Part shown: piece after piece, positions 1 through 13,155 of the stretch | Numbering within the stretch: the first letter of the stretch is position 1 | How the letters are laid out: every line of letters begins with the position of its first letter | Assembly: GCA_019054805.1 (NCBI GenBank) | Contig: JAHQIY010000013.1 | Location: 1,674,001-1,738,000, forward strand | DNA from: Brachionus manjavacas | Taxonomy: Eukaryota > Rotifera > Eurotatoria > Ploima > Brachionidae | Reading direction: 5' to 3' | Length of the DNA: 64,000 nt | Position numbers and translations under genes: made by a program | Notes under the pieces: generated by a model | Told to the model about the DNA's origin: nothing | What the model saw: the letters and a program-made list of their open reading frames with translations, nothing else | Database searches by the model: none

Positions 1-1500
1 TGCAAACGTAATAGTTGCAATGTGTCGGTAAAATAGGAAAAAATCTTGTGAAAATAACAATATTAATTTATTTTCAAGTATGTCATTAAAATCAAAAACG
101 AAAATTGATTTATTTAATAAAAAGAAAGAAGAAAACAAATAACTAATGTTTTAAGAAATTTAATCATATGATTTGTATTGATTGTGAGCTTATTAATAAG
201 TATATTTGTATTAATAAAATTATCTTTTGTTAAGTAAGAAAAAATATTCGATCTATCTAACTCTAAACATTAGTTTTTATCTAGTAATTTACCAAAATAC
301 TCTTCATACATAGGAAATAAAATTAATTTTATTAAAATTACTTTAAATATTTATAAATACATATGTATTAATTCAGAAGATTATTACGTAAAGATATATA
401 TAAATTTTCAAAAATTTACTTTTGATTTCTATTTTTAAAATGAATCTCTTTCAATTGAAACAAATACAATCCAATATTTAAAGAATTTATTTAATTCCCT
501 TTAAAATATCATTTATCACATATATAAACATTTTTTTTTCAGCAATATTTATTCTTTTTAAAAAAAAAAATAAACTCTAAACAATGACAAAACAGCTTGA
601 TCATTAACTAAAATGTAATTATTTTAATTAAACACATGAAGAAATAGAGAAATATTTTTATTTATAATTACTCAAGGTTTGGAATTAATTTTATACAAAC
701 AAGCTCAATTGCTTCACTTTCTCAATTATTTATCCAAAAAATTTCGGCAGCCCTACCTTTAAATAGCAGATAATATTAATAAAAAGTTAAATTTTTTTAA
801 TTAGTCTTAAATTAAAATTAGTTATAATTCCAAGATTTACATTAATTCATTTTGATTCGATGACTGATTTTAAAATTGCTCGATTTTCCATTGGCATGAA
901 ATATTATCAAATAAATAAGTCTTATAATAATTTTAAAGGACTTGTAAGTATTTATGAAAAATTTAACTAGACATCTTGATTAATATTTTATTTAACGTCT
1001 GTAATGAAATAAAGATTATGGAACAACGGCTTTAGTCAGGGAAGAAAAATTATATGAGCTTTCATAATTAAAATGACACTATCATGCAATATATTTACAT
1101 TGAATAAATTGTTTAATTCAGAAACGGAAAGCCTTTTAAGCTGGAAAGTCAATTATTTATTTTTTAACATGATTTAAAAGGATTTTCATTTTTTTATGAA
1201 CTATTTTTTAAGAATGCGTTATTAATATTCAAATGAACGTCTTTTTTTAAAAAAACGAAACAAAGGCTTAAGTGAAGGAAGAAATTTTTAGAAGTATTAG
1301 AAATTATTTGAGAATGTTATTAATTTTTTTTTCAGTGAAAACATTGCATTATTCTTAAAGGTAAGTCTTTATTGGATGAATCCGTATCAAAGATCTCTAA
1401 ATACAAATAAATCAATATACTCACAACTTAAACAAATGTCAAAATCAAGTTAAATAAATTGTCTAAAATTTAAGTATAATCAATTTTACGTAAAATATTT
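1..1500 (+). repeat. Repeat modules A and B, first copy
   Basis: There is no gene here. Module A, from the window edge to about 560, carries the signature GTTGCAATGTGTCGG followed by an AT-rich tract. Module B (about 960-1480) runs from GGAACAACGGCTTTAGTCAG to TTGGATGAATCCG and a conserved tail with CTCACAACTTAAAC. The same order returns at 3536-4700 in direct orientation, and both modules recur elsewhere on both strands, so this is dispersed repeat DNA. The left end lies outside the window. No transposase or terminal repeats are visible inside the modules. Confidence 0.8.
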
Positions 1501-1527
1501 ATGATTTATCTAAAAATTTCTCAAGTA

Positions 1528-2286
1528 CAGATTCAAAACTTGGTGCTAGAACGCATCAAGAGCAAGATTTTGTTTTAAAAAAAAATTAAAATGCCATCTT
1601 AGATACAAAAATGTAAACCTATTGAGTAATTTTAAATTTTACGAGTGCCTAATTGATACATTGCACCTATTCTTAAGAATTAGCGATGTTTTAATTCGGC
1701 TTTTTGTACAGGACTTATGCAGCTACGATAATGTCGGAAATAACACAAAAATAGATCTAAAAAAGCATATCTATTTAGCCAAATATATTAAATTTTTGAA
1801 TGAAAAATGTAAAATAAAAATAGATCATTTTGATTCACCTGTAAAAGGAAATATTACAAGAGATTTTGTTGAAGGTGAAAAATTAAAAATCTTTAATAAC
1901 ATTGATTTTATAAATGATTTTCCAGAAATATCAAAAATTGAATTAATTAATAAAGTATGGCTCGATTTTTTCGAAATATATATACTGATTAAAAAGAACT
2001 CTTTAATACCAGATATGACAAAAAAAAAACAAAAGATTTGTTAGAACTTTTTCTCCAGATTTATTTATCAACACATGTGACTCCATATATTCATGCATTT
2101 ACATCGCATCTTTTTCAAATTCAAAAGCTTTACGGCGATATCAATGTTTTCAATTTAGAAGGATTAGAAAAATTGAACGATCAAATAACAAATGAGTATT
2201 TTAAAGCCACAAACAGAAGATCAAAGACAATTGAACAAATAATGCTAAGAAGATTGAGGATTGATCAACTAACCTACAACTTCTAA
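1528..2286 (+). pseudogene. Decayed transposon-type ORF (IDTLHLFLRI / EGLEKLND family)
   Basis: Two overlapping frames look like one broken protein. The first (1622-2044, non-ATG start) contains LIDTLHLFLRISDVLIRLF. The second (2038-2286) contains STHVTPYIHAFTSHL, FNLEGLEKLNDQ and a basic C-terminus ending RRLRIDQL. They change frame at a run of ten A around 2020-2029, so one homopolymer indel separates them. Upstream, 1528-1580 reads GARTHQEQ in another frame, which I take to be an earlier part of the same protein. I recall these motifs from uncharacterised, multicopy, transposon-associated proteins of invertebrates, but cannot assign a class. Modules B end just before it and resume at about 2500, so it looks inserted in or captured by that repeat. 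Confidence 0.5.
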
Positions 2287-5200
2287 ATTATTTTAATTAA
2301 TTTTGAGCTGTCAATATGAAGTTATTGATAATAATATAACAATATTTTTCTATTGCTTTTTAATGGACCTCTTTGTTATTTTAAATATCCAATAAAAAAA
2401 TTTTTGTATACTATTGCGATTTAAACATGCATAAATTATAATAAATTAAAAACAATTTTGTGTTTTTTTTTACATGAGTTCGACTCGATATTTTATGAAA
2501 AATATATCAAGAGATCTTGTTTAATATTTTATTTAACGTCTGTAATGAAATAAAGATTATGGAACAACGGCTTCAGTCAGGTAAGAAATATTATATGAGC
2601 TTTCATAATTAAAATGACACTATCATGCAATATATTTACATTGAATAATTCAGAAACGGAACCTTTTAAGCTGGAAAGTCAATTATTTATTTTTTAATAT
2701 AATTTAGAAGGATTTACATCTTTTTATGAACAATTTTTTAAGAATGCGTTATTAAAATTCATATGAACGTCTTTTTTAAAAAAAAACGCAACAAAGGCTT
2801 AAGTGAGGGAAAAAAATTTTAGAAGTTTTAGAAATTATTTGAGAATGTTATTAATTTTTTTTTCAGTGAATACATTGCATTATTCTTAAAGGTAAGTCTT
2901 TATTGAACAATTAATCTAGAAAGCAACATCAAAATTTTATTTTACTTCTGTGATAAAATAATAATTACGTAAGAAAGGCTTAAGTGAGAAAGTAATTTTA
3001 ATAGTCTTTTAATATGACACTTTTATGCATAAATTTTACATTGAATGAATAATAATTACTGATTATTAATACTCTTGACTAGGAAATTAATTCTGGAGTT
3101 TTGGTAATAGTGTCGACAATACTGTAGCACACTATGAAAGAAAAAAATGTCAAAGATTAATCGTTAGACAACAACACAGAAATCAATAAATTCCTTAATA
3201 ATAAATATTAAATAAAGTTCAAATCAAATGATTTTAAAATCTTACTTGCCTTCTCTATCGAATAATAATAAAGAACTAAGAAAAGCCATAAGAAGCACAT
3301 TTTTTAGTTGGAAATGCATTATTTAAGCTTCCTTACAGACAAACGTCTCTGAAGCTAAAATCTTTCATCATACTTTTGTAAATACATGAGTCTATTAAAA
3401 AATCTTTCATTCAACCAAATCCCTATTAATAAAATGATTTCTAAATGCTTTATGAAGCAAGTTATTAAATATAATCGATTTTGTCATTAGTTCCTTAGTA
3501 GTATGTGTTTTGAAGAAAAATTTTAGTGAAGGGAATGCAAACAAAATAGTTGCAGTGTGTCGTTAAAATAGGAAAAAATCATGTGAAAATAACAATATTA
3601 ATTTATATTCATGTATGTACTTAAAATCAAAAACTAAATTTTATTTATTTAGTAAAAAGATAGAAAACACAAATAATTAATTTTTTAAGAAATAAAATCG
3701 AATGATTTGTATTGATTCTGATATATAATTAAGTAAAATTTTTAAATAAAATTTGTATTAATAAAATTATCTTTGGTTAATTAAAAAAAAAATTCGATCA
3801 AATATTTTCTATCTAACTCTAAACAAAAGTTTTTATCTAGTTTTTAACCAAAATACACTTCAAATATAGGAAATAGACTTAATACATAAACTCTAAACTC
3901 TAAAAAGATAAACTCTAAACAAAAGACAAAAAAGCTTGATCATTAACTAAAATGCAATTATTTTAATTAAACACATGAAACATAAAAAGTTAAATTTTTT
4001 CATTAGTTTTAAATTAAAATTAGTTATAATTCCTTGATTTACATTAATTCATTTTGATTCGATGACTGATTTTAAAATTGCTAGATTTTACATTGGCATG
4101 AAAAATTATCAAATAAATAAGTCTTATAATAATTTTAAAGGACTAGTTAGTTTTTATGAAAAATTTAACTAGACATATTGATTAATATTTTATTTAACGT
4201 CAGTAATGAAATAAAGATTATGGAGCAACGGCTTTAGTCAGGGGAGAAAAATTATATGAGCTTTCATAATTAAAATGACATCATCATGCAATATATTTAC
4301 ATTGAATAAATTGTTTAATTCAGAAACGGAAAGCCTTTTAAGCTGGAAAGTCAATTATTTATTTTTTAATATGATTTAGAAGGATTTACATTTTTTTATG
4401 AACAATTTTTTAAGAATTCGTTATTAATATTCAAATAAACGTCTTTTTTAAAAAGACGAAACAAAGGCTTAAGTAAGGGAAGAAAATTTTAGAATTTTTA
4501 GAAATTATTTGACAATGTTATTAATTTTTTTTCAGTGAATTCATTGCATTATTCTTAAAGGTAAGTCTTTATTGGATGAATCCGTATCAAAGATCTCTAA
4601 ATACAAATAAATCAATATACTCACAACTTAAACAAATGTCAAAATCAAGGTAAATATTTTGTCTAAAATTTAAGTATAATGAATTTTACGTAAAATTTAA
4701 ATAAAATTCTGTTTCTTTAACATAGATTTTTTATTTGATTGTCTGAAACGGTAACAAAGTAAGAATAGGAAAATTTCCTTAACGACATCTTTATATTTAA
4801 ACAATTATTTCTTAAAATTTTAGATATTAGAAAGTCTTCATATCAACATGAATTAATGTAATTCTTGGAAATATAACTAACATTAGTTTAAAGGAAATCA
4901 TGTAAATTTAACTGATAATTACTATTAACTGCTATTTATAGTTAAAGCTGCTAAGTTAATAATTAAATAAACTAAAATATTTCGATAATTAATTGAGTAA
5001 GTGATATGTTTGGGCTAGTTTGCCAGTTTGAATTTACTCAACCAAAATAAATAATAAAATTTAACCTTTTTGCGTTAAAATAAAATAATGGCATTCGATT
5101 GACTTATTTTGAAAAACTTTTTTGTATCGTTAATCTTTTTTTTCCTAATGAAGATGAAAATATGAAAAAAACAAAGAAGAAAATGACTTAAATGAATTGA

Positions 5201-5349
5201 ATTTTCTTAAATATTTAATAAATACCATTTAAATTAATGATTGAATAAAAGCATTCTTTATAAAATTAGAATCATTGAATCATTTAATTTTCTGCGTAAA
5301 TTAAAAAAAATTGAAATCAATTGATTTTAAAATCGTTTTGCCTTCAAAA
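2287..5349 (+). repeat. Repeat mosaic: modules B, D, C, A, B, E
   Basis: There is no gene in this stretch. Module B is seen at about 2500-2905, D at about 2905-3240 (ends near ACTAGGAAATTAATTCTG), C at about 3300-3440 (GACAAACGTCTCTGA), A again at 3536-3880, B at about 4150-4700, and E at about 4690-5100 (GATTGTCTGAAACGG to GGGCTAGTTTGCC). All are imperfect direct copies of segments elsewhere in the window. The A-B pair here repeats the first 1.5 kb about 3.5 kb downstream, consistent with a larger direct duplication or with two insertions of the same composite element. Confidence 0.7.
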
Positions 5350-6450
5350 TCGAATAATGGAACATTTGATGACGAAATAACAATAATAATTATCCTTTCA
5401 TTTATTTTATAATGAAAACGGACTTAATTGATAAACTTTTTAATTAAATTAAAATTATTAGTTATTTTTAATCGTTTAATATAAAATAATTTTGGAAAGA
5501 TTGATTTTATTTGTTTCCATTTGGGAAAAATTCATATTAAATTAAGCAAAAAAAAAGTGAATTGGCGACAATATTTAAATATTCTTAAGTAATGTTTTTT
5601 GAATTTTTCAAATGTTTTTTCTACTCCGATTGGCATATAATCTGATCGATTAATTCCGTACAGGATGGTATATCATTTTCTGGCATCCACAACAGCATAC
5701 TATTATTTATATATTTTAACGAAAAATGGATTAAAAAATATTATTTATCTTATTTGAGTAATATCAAATAGGCAAACTAGCCCAAACGTATCATTTACTC
5801 AAATAAATAGCAAAATTTTTGGTTTATTTAATTATTAAACAATAAAATTTCGGCATTTTTACCATGAAATAGCAGTCAATGTTAATAATAATTTATATTT
5901 TTTTTCATTTCCTTTAAACAAATTTTAGTTTTAATTCAAAGATTTACATTAATACATGTTGATTTGAAGACTAAGCTGATTTTATAATTTGCCTGTTTTT
6001 ACATTAACATGAAATAATATCAAATATAAAAGTCTTATAATGATTGTAGATGATAAGTTTGTATTATTGAACAATTTATCTAGAGAGCATGGTCGATATT
6101 ATAATTAACCTCTGTGATAAAAATTACGTAGCGTTAAGTGATTAAATTAAAATTAAATTACATTCAAGAGTATTTCTAATCTTTAATAAAAATTTTTGTA
6201 ATATCTGTAATATTAATATGAAAATTACAGATTACTTTTGGCTGGGAATTAAATTTCCAACCCAAAAAAAAAAGATCTATTTTTTGGGTTAAAAAAAAAT
6301 CGAATTACTTTTTTCAATATTAGAAAAACATTTAATTACTCAATAAGTGGTACGTTATTCATAAAAAATTGGAATCGTTGTTTCAACTTGAATTTTTCTT
6401 AATATACAGTAAGACAAGTAAATAATCTCATAATAAATTCGTACCATTTG
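5260..6450 (+). repeat. H module (Helitron Rep relic), copy 1
   Basis: This non-coding repeat contains, on the minus strand near 5620-5695, a decayed stretch matching the end of the Helitron Rep fragment at 18335-18385 (reads LLWMPENDIPSC then TELIDQI). It is followed by an AT-rich body with GGCAAACTAGCCCAAACGTA. Similar modules are at about 7950-9050, 13680-14540, 17760-18365, 51700-52960 and 55090-55670. I infer a non-autonomous Helitron family that kept a piece of the Rep gene. Terminal signals (5' TC, 3' hairpin plus CTRR) were not identified. Confidence 0.55.
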
Positions 6451-9400
6451 ATCTTATCAAAATCATTTTATTTTGAGCCATGAATTTTTAGATAAAATAT
6501 TAACTTGATTTTGCCATGTGTTTAAGTTGTGAGTATATAGATTTATTTGTGTTTAGAGATCTTTGAAACGGATTCATCCAATAAAGACTTACCTTTAAGA
6601 ATAATGCAATGAATTCACTGAAAAAAAAATTAATAACATTGTCAAATAATTTATAAAAATTCTAAAATTTTCTTCCCTCACTTAAGCCTATGTTACGTAG
6701 TTTTTAAAAAACAGACATTCATTTGAATATTAAAAACGCATTCTTTAAAAATTGTTCATAGAAAGATGTTAATCCTTTTTATCATATTTAAGGATAAATA
6801 ATTGATAATTTTTCATGACAAGTTCCATCAGTTCAAGTTAAATGGTTAAATTTTTCATGTACCTATCGGAGTAGTAGATAGTAGTCTTTTATTAATTAGC
6901 GGAATCCCGTTTAGTCTTTTCTCCGATTCTTTATGGTAGTTCAGTTCAAAATCTTCCAAATTTGTGTACCATTGTTAATTGTTTTAAATATTAGATAAAA
7001 TATTAAATTGATTCAGCCATGGGTGTAACGTGAAAGTAAAATGATTAATTTGTATTTTCATCCATTGAAACTTTTTCTTCCCAGGAAGAAAAAGTCATTT
7101 GTTCATTTGTCTTTTTTTTCGATATTTTATCGTTAATGCCCAATTGACCTTTAAACAGGATCAAGTAGCCGCTTTTCGTAAGCTTATTTTTAATGAAATT
7201 TTCTCAAAAAATCTTCTCTCTATAAAAGGAATTGATAATTTATTTTCTAGCTCTTGTTCTTCATGACTAGATAGAGATAAATTAAACCAATCATCAGAAT
7301 TTATTAGTTCCGACTTTGTTAAAGATCTTATAGAAGTAACTAAAGCGTCAAGTAATTTTTCTATTCTCCATTTCAATGTTAACAGATTTTTTAATAAAAA
7401 AGACCAAATATTCTCAGTCCTTAACTCAAAAATTTTTGATATAGTGATGCTAAATGAGACATTTCTTAATGATTTCATCCATCCTTTATCCTCTCTTAAA
7501 CATTCCTTCTACAATATTATACGTTTCGATAGAGAAAATGAAGAAGGCGGAGGTGTTCTTGTCTATATTCGATGCGAATACACTATAAGGAAAACAAAAA
7601 TTTTAGCATCAATTGAAAGTATTTATTTCCAAATTTATTTTAAAAAAATATGCTTTAATTTTCTCTCATGTTATAAGGCCCCTAACAGATATATTAATGA
7701 TAGTGATTATCTTGATAAAGTTGGAAATTTCCTCTTAACCATAAACATCGAAGATCCCCTTTTTCTTATTGGAGATTTTAATTTAGATTCTTTAAGAAAA
7801 AATGAAATCTTAAAATGTTTCCTTTCAAGTTATGGACTAAAAAATTTCGTCTTAGGTCCAACTAGAGTCACAACCAAATTTTTCCAGAAAGAAAATAAAT
7901 TCATAACAAGTGCTACTCAAATAGATCTCGTTTTGCATAACCAAAATCTAATAATGGAACATTTGATGACGAAATAACAATAATAATTATCCTTTCATTT
8001 ATTTTATAATGAAAACGGACTTAATTGATAAACTTTTTAATTAAATTAAAATTATTAGTTATTTTTAATCGTTTAATATAAAATAATTTTGGAAAGATTG
8101 ATTTTATTTGTTTCCATTTGGGAAAAATTCATATTAAATTAAGCAAAAAAAAAGTGAATTGGCGACAATATTTAAATATTCTTAAGTAATGTTTTTTGAA
8201 TTTTTCAAATGTTTTTTCTACTCCGATTGGCATATAATCTGATCGATTAATTCCGTACAGGATGGTATAACATTTTCTGGCATCCACAACAGCATACTAT
8301 TATTTATATATTTTAACGAAAAATGGATTAAAAAATATTATTTATCTTATTTGAGTAATATCAAATAGGCAAACTAGCCCAAACGTATCATTTACTCAAA
8401 TAAATAGCAAAATTTTTGGTTTATTTAATTATTAAACAATAAAATTTCGGCATTTTTACCATGAAATAGCAGTCAATGTTAATAATAATTTATATTTTTT
8501 TTCATTTCCTTTAAACAAATTTTAGTTTTAATTCAAAGATTTACATTAAAACATGTTGATTTGAAGACTAAGCTGATTTTATAATTTGCCTGTTTTTACA
8601 TTAAACATGAAATAATGTCAAATATAAAAGTCTTATAATGATTGTAGATGATAAGTTTGTATTATTGAACAATTTATCTAGAGAGCATGGTCGATATTAT
8701 AATTAACCTCTGTGATAAAAATTACGTAGCGTTAAGTGATTAAATTAAAATTAAATTACATTCAAGAGTATTTCTAATCTTTAATAAAAATTTTTGTAAT
8801 ATCTGTAATATTAATGTGAAAATTACAGATTACTTTTGGCTGGGAATTAAATTTCCAACCCAAAAAAAAAAGATCTATTTTTTGGGTTAAAAAAAAATCG
8901 AATTACTTTTTTCAATATTAGAAAAACATTCAATTACTCAATAAGTGGTACGTTATTCATAAAAAATTGGAATCGTTGTTTCAACTTGAATTTTTCTTAA
9001 TATACAGTAAGACAAGTAAATAATCTCATAATAAATTCGTACCATTTGATCTTATCAAAATCATTTTATTTTGAGCCATGAATTTTTAGATAAAATATTA
9101 ACTTGATTTTGCCATGTGTTTAAGTTGTGAGTATATAGATTTATTTGTGTTTAGAGATCTTTGAAACGGATTCATCCAATAAAGACTTACCTTTAAGAAT
9201 AATGCAATGAATTCACTGAAAAAAAACTAATAACATTGTCAAATAATTTCTAAAACTTCTAAAATTTTCTTCGCTCAACTAAGCCTATGTTACGTAGTTT
9301 TTTAAAACAGACATTCATTTGAATATTAAAAACGCATTCTTTAAAAATTGTTCATAAAAAGAAGTTAATCCTTTTTATCATATTTAAGGATAAAAAATTG

Positions 9401-10545
9401 ATAATTTTTCATGACAAGTTCCATCAGTTCAAGTTGAATGGTTTAATTTTTCATGAACCAATCGGAGTAGTAGATAGTAGTCTTTTATTAATTAGCGGAA
9501 TCCCGTTTAGTCTTTTCTCCAAATCTTTATGGTAGTTCAGTTCAAAATCTTCCAAATTTGTGTACCATTGTTGATTGTTTTAAATATTAGATAAAATATT
9601 AAATTAATTCAGCCATGAGTGTAACGTGAAAGTAAAATGATTAAATTGTATTTTCATCCATTGAAACTTTTTCTTCCCAGGAAGAAAAAGTCATTTGTTC
9701 ATTTGTCTTTTTTTTCGATATTTTATCGTTAATGCCCAATTGACCTTTAAACAGGATCAAGTAGCCGCTTTTCGTAAGCTTATTTTTAATGAAATTTTCT
9801 CAAAAAATCTTCTCTCTATAAAAGGAATTGATAATTTATTTTCTAGCTCTTGTTCTTCATGACTAGATAGAGATAAATTAAACCAATCTTCAGAATTTAT
9901 TAGTTCCGACTTTGTTAAAGATCTTATAGAAGTAACTAAAGCGTCAAGTAATTTTTCTATTCTCCATTTCAATGTTAACAGATTTTTTAATAAAAAAGAC
10001 CAAATATTCTCAGTCCTTAACTCAAAAATTTTTGATATAGTGATGCTAAATGAGACATTTCTTAATGATTTCATCCATCCTTTATCCTCTCTTAAACATT
10101 CCTTCTACAATATTATACGTTTCGATAGAGAAAATGAAGAGGGCGGAGGTGTTCTTGTCTATATTCGATGCGAATACACTATAAGGAAAACAAAAATTTT
10201 TGCATCAATTGAAAGTATTTATTTCCAAATTTATTTTAAAAAAATATGCTTTAATTTTCTCTCATGTTATAAGGCCCCTAACAGATATATTAATGATAGT
10301 GATTATCTTGATAAAGTTGGAAATTTCCTCTTAACCATAAAAATCGAAGATCCCCTTTTTCTTATTGGAGATTTTAATATAGATTCTTTAAGAAAAAATG
10401 AAATCTTAAAATGTTTCCTTTCAAGTTATGGACTAAAAAATTTCGTCTTAGGTCCAACTAGAGTCACAACCAAATTTTTCCAGAAAGAAAATAAATTCAT
10501 AACAAGTGCTACTCAAATAGATCTCGTTTTGCATAACCAAAATCT
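5353..10545 (+). repeat. 2.6 kb tandem direct duplication (two copies)
   Basis: 5353-7949 and 7950-10545 are near-identical direct copies offset by 2596-2597 bp. Each runs from an H module through B (minus strand) into the 5' part of a LINE. The left copy of the LINE stops abruptly at 7949, where the sequence jumps back to the start of the unit; the right copy continues into the rest of the LINE. At the junction the LINE sequence CTAATAAAATCG and the unit start CGAATAATGG share AATAA, a microhomology of about 5 bp. A few substitutions separate the copies, so the duplication is recent but not brand new. Confidence 0.85.
7040..7949 (+). pseudogene. LINE 5' fragment, endonuclease domain, truncated copy
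   Basis: This is the duplicate of the start of the LINE at 9640-13155. The frame 7444-7977 encodes the middle of an apurinic-type (EEP) endonuclease: MLNETFLND with the catalytic Glu, and LIGDFNLDSL with the D and N of the GDFN motif. The frame extends upstream through HFNVNR, but an in-frame TGA at 7264-7266 interrupts it; the other copy has the same TGA at 9860-9862. The copy is cut at 7949 by the tandem-duplication junction, so it lacks the SDH motif and all of the reverse transcriptase. Confidence 0.85.
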
Positions 10546-13155
10546 AATAAAATCGACTTCATCCATTGATAACTCTATAAGCGATCATAGAATGTTAGTA
10601 ATTACACTAGATGTTTCCTCAATTAAAAGTACCTCCTTTTATAAATCTGTTAGAAATTTATCTGAGAATAATCTATCTAAAATCGCAGAGAAAATATCTC
10701 ACCATGACTTCAAATCTCGATCTTTTCTTTCTTTATCTACATCTGATCAACCAAATGATAGATGGAACTCCCTAAAAAACTCGATTTTAAGTATAATAGA
10801 TTCAATTGCCTCAAATAAAAAAGTTAAAATTGATAATAAAAATTCTTTAAGCCCATGGTCAGACAAAGAAATTAATACTCTTTCTAAAATACGGAATGGT
10901 TTTTATAAGTCGTGGAAAAACACACAAGATCGCTCTTTTTATTTTTCATATGTAGAAACAAAAAAACAAATAAAAACTATGACCGAACAAAAATTAATTC
11001 TATATTTTAAGGATAAAAAACTAAATGATTTTCAAAATTCAAAAAAATTTTATGAATTCTATAGATCAACAATAAAATTAAAGTCTGACAAACAAAACAG
11101 TACCATTCCTAATTTCATTATCAACGGTAAGAGCTCCGCTTCTGAGGCCTCAGAAATTAGCAAGCTTTTGAATAATTTTTTCACCGATACAAAATCAGAT
11201 TCAGTATTTGATACAAAGACCTGTATAGCTTCCATAAATGAAACCTTTAATGAACTATCTTACATGTGTCCCTTTAGTAAATTAAAAGAAAAAACTTTTG
11301 ATTTTCAGTTAATATCGGTCGAGTCTGTTGTAAAAATAATAAGTAATTTGGATCCTAACAATGGTCCTGGTATCTCAGATATTTCAGTCAAAATCTTTAA
11401 AGATTCAGCAGTAATTCTTGGTCCAGTATTAACTGACCTTATCAATGATTGTATCACTTATTGCAGAGTCCCTGATGAGTGGAAATGCGCAATTGTTACA
11501 GCTATCTATAAAAATAAAGGTCCAATCGAAATCATTAACAACTACAGAGGAATTTCTGTTCTACCTGTAATATCAAAAATTTTTGAAAAGATAATAGCAT
11601 CACAATTATCTCTTTACTTGACCACAAATAAAATTCTATTTCCATGCCAGTATGGATTCCGCGAAGATCACTCTTGTGAAACAGCCTTACATGAACTTAT
11701 TTCAGAAATTAACGCAGCACGCAATAAAAAATTTATTACACTTCTCTTGTTTATTGACTTCCGCAAGGCTTTCGACTTAGTAGATCCAAATCTCTTACTT
11801 TGCAAATTAAAGAGAATTGGGCTTAATGAAAACGCTCTTGATCTTATCAAAAATTATTTCTTTGGAAGAAAACAAGCGGTTTCTTTCGGTGGCACCCTTT
11901 CTAAATTCTCTAAAATAGACCTTGGAGTTCCACAGGGAAGTGTGTTAGGTCCTCTCTTTTTCTTAATTTTCATAAATGACCTAGCTTTTTTTCTTAAAAA
12001 TCATAACATTAACTGTAAGATATTTGCTGATGATACCACTATCATTTTCTGCAGTTCAAATCTAAAGGATTTAACAGAAAACTTCAAAAATTGTTTAGAA
12101 CTACTGTACAAATGGTGCTCATTAAATCGTCTTGATATTAACTGGGATAAAACTAAAATAATGATTATCCATACTAAAAAAAACCTAGAAGTACCAGCAT
12201 CATTTTCTTTTAAATCATTTAAAATTGAGGTTGTACCTCAATTCAAGCTTTTAGGTATTATACTAGATAATAAATTAAATTTTAATAGTCACGTTAGCAA
12301 TCTAAAAGCTACTATTAATAAAAAGCTAAATTCAATAAAGCAATTATTCTTTCTTTCAAAGCCAGTCAAAATACAATTCTTTAAAACGTTCATCTTGCCA
12401 CACTTTGATTATTGTTTATCACTTGCCATCTATTTTCCCAAACCAGCTATTCAATCTCTATCCAACTCATATTATATTTCACTTTTTAAATTGATTCACT
12501 TCAAAGCCCAAGTTAATTATTCTAATGATTTCAATACAGTTAATAATAATCTTGAAATTCTAGGTCTATACGGTTTTCAACATAGGCTGATCATTAAGCT
12601 TTGCTGTTTTTCTTAAAAGATTTTAAAGAACCTAGAATCGCCCCTTCCACTTAAAACTCAACTAATTACAAATGAATCTTTTAACAAACCATATAATTTA
12701 AGAAACAGCAATAAATTTTTTACACCAAGAAGTTTAGGATTTAATTCTTTTGGTGAATTAACATTTTCTTTCTTTTTTTCTAAATTTATCAACTCTTTTA
12801 CACTGAATGATCTAGATTTAAATTTTTCTCTATTTAGACAAAGAAAAATTAATAATGTAAATCTACACTTTATTGAGTTTATTAAAATTTTTCCAAAATT
12901 TGACATAGATTACATCTATAATTTTCTTAAATATGTAAAATACAAAAAATAACTTAAAATAAAACTAAATCATCCTTCTCTCTTCTTTTCTTTCTTCTTA
13001 TTTTATTTTATTTTACTTATTAAACTTTTAAATTTTATAAATCAAAACATTCAATTTATATTAAAATTTAACTTTTTTATTTCTGAAATAAATAAGTGTG
13101 TCCACCATGTTCGCATGAAAGACTAATGTCTGCTCTGGGCACATTGAAATTGAAT
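9640..13155 (+). mobile_element. Nearly complete non-LTR retrotransposon (LINE)
   Basis: One element holds endonuclease, reverse transcriptase and a 3' end. The 3' UTR at about 12953-13155 ends with a short tail repeating ATTGAA (CACATTGAAATTGAA). It then joins module B at TCCGTATCAAAG, so the element sits inside a B module whose matching left part is B-like sequence around 9080-9380 in the opposite orientation. The endonuclease and RT order is that of the jockey/CR1/L2 group; I do not assign a clade. The 5' end is not sharply defined because its flank was duplicated together with it. Confidence 0.85.
9719..12952 (+). pseudogene. LINE ORF2: EEP endonuclease plus reverse transcriptase, two stops
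   Basis: The main open frame is 10040-12616 (858 codons). EEP endonuclease motifs are HFNVNR upstream of it, MLNETFLND, LIGDFNIDSL and SDHRMLVITLD. Reverse transcriptase follows: YRGISVLPVISKIFEKII, motif A FIDFRKAFDLVDP (about residue 571), motif B GVPQGSVLGPLFFLIF, and the catalytic FADDTTI (about residue 662). The same frame is open upstream to about 9719 apart from a TGA at 9860-9862, and downstream to 12952 apart from a TAA at 12614-12616. It therefore looks like a once-complete ORF of about 1,070 codons with two nonsense changes and an intact RT core. The element is probably inactive, but young. Confidence 0.88.

Noticed and set aside
11668-12906. Minus-strand ORFs at 11668-11850 and 12658-12906
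   Set aside because: Antisense to the LINE reverse transcriptase and its C-terminal region.
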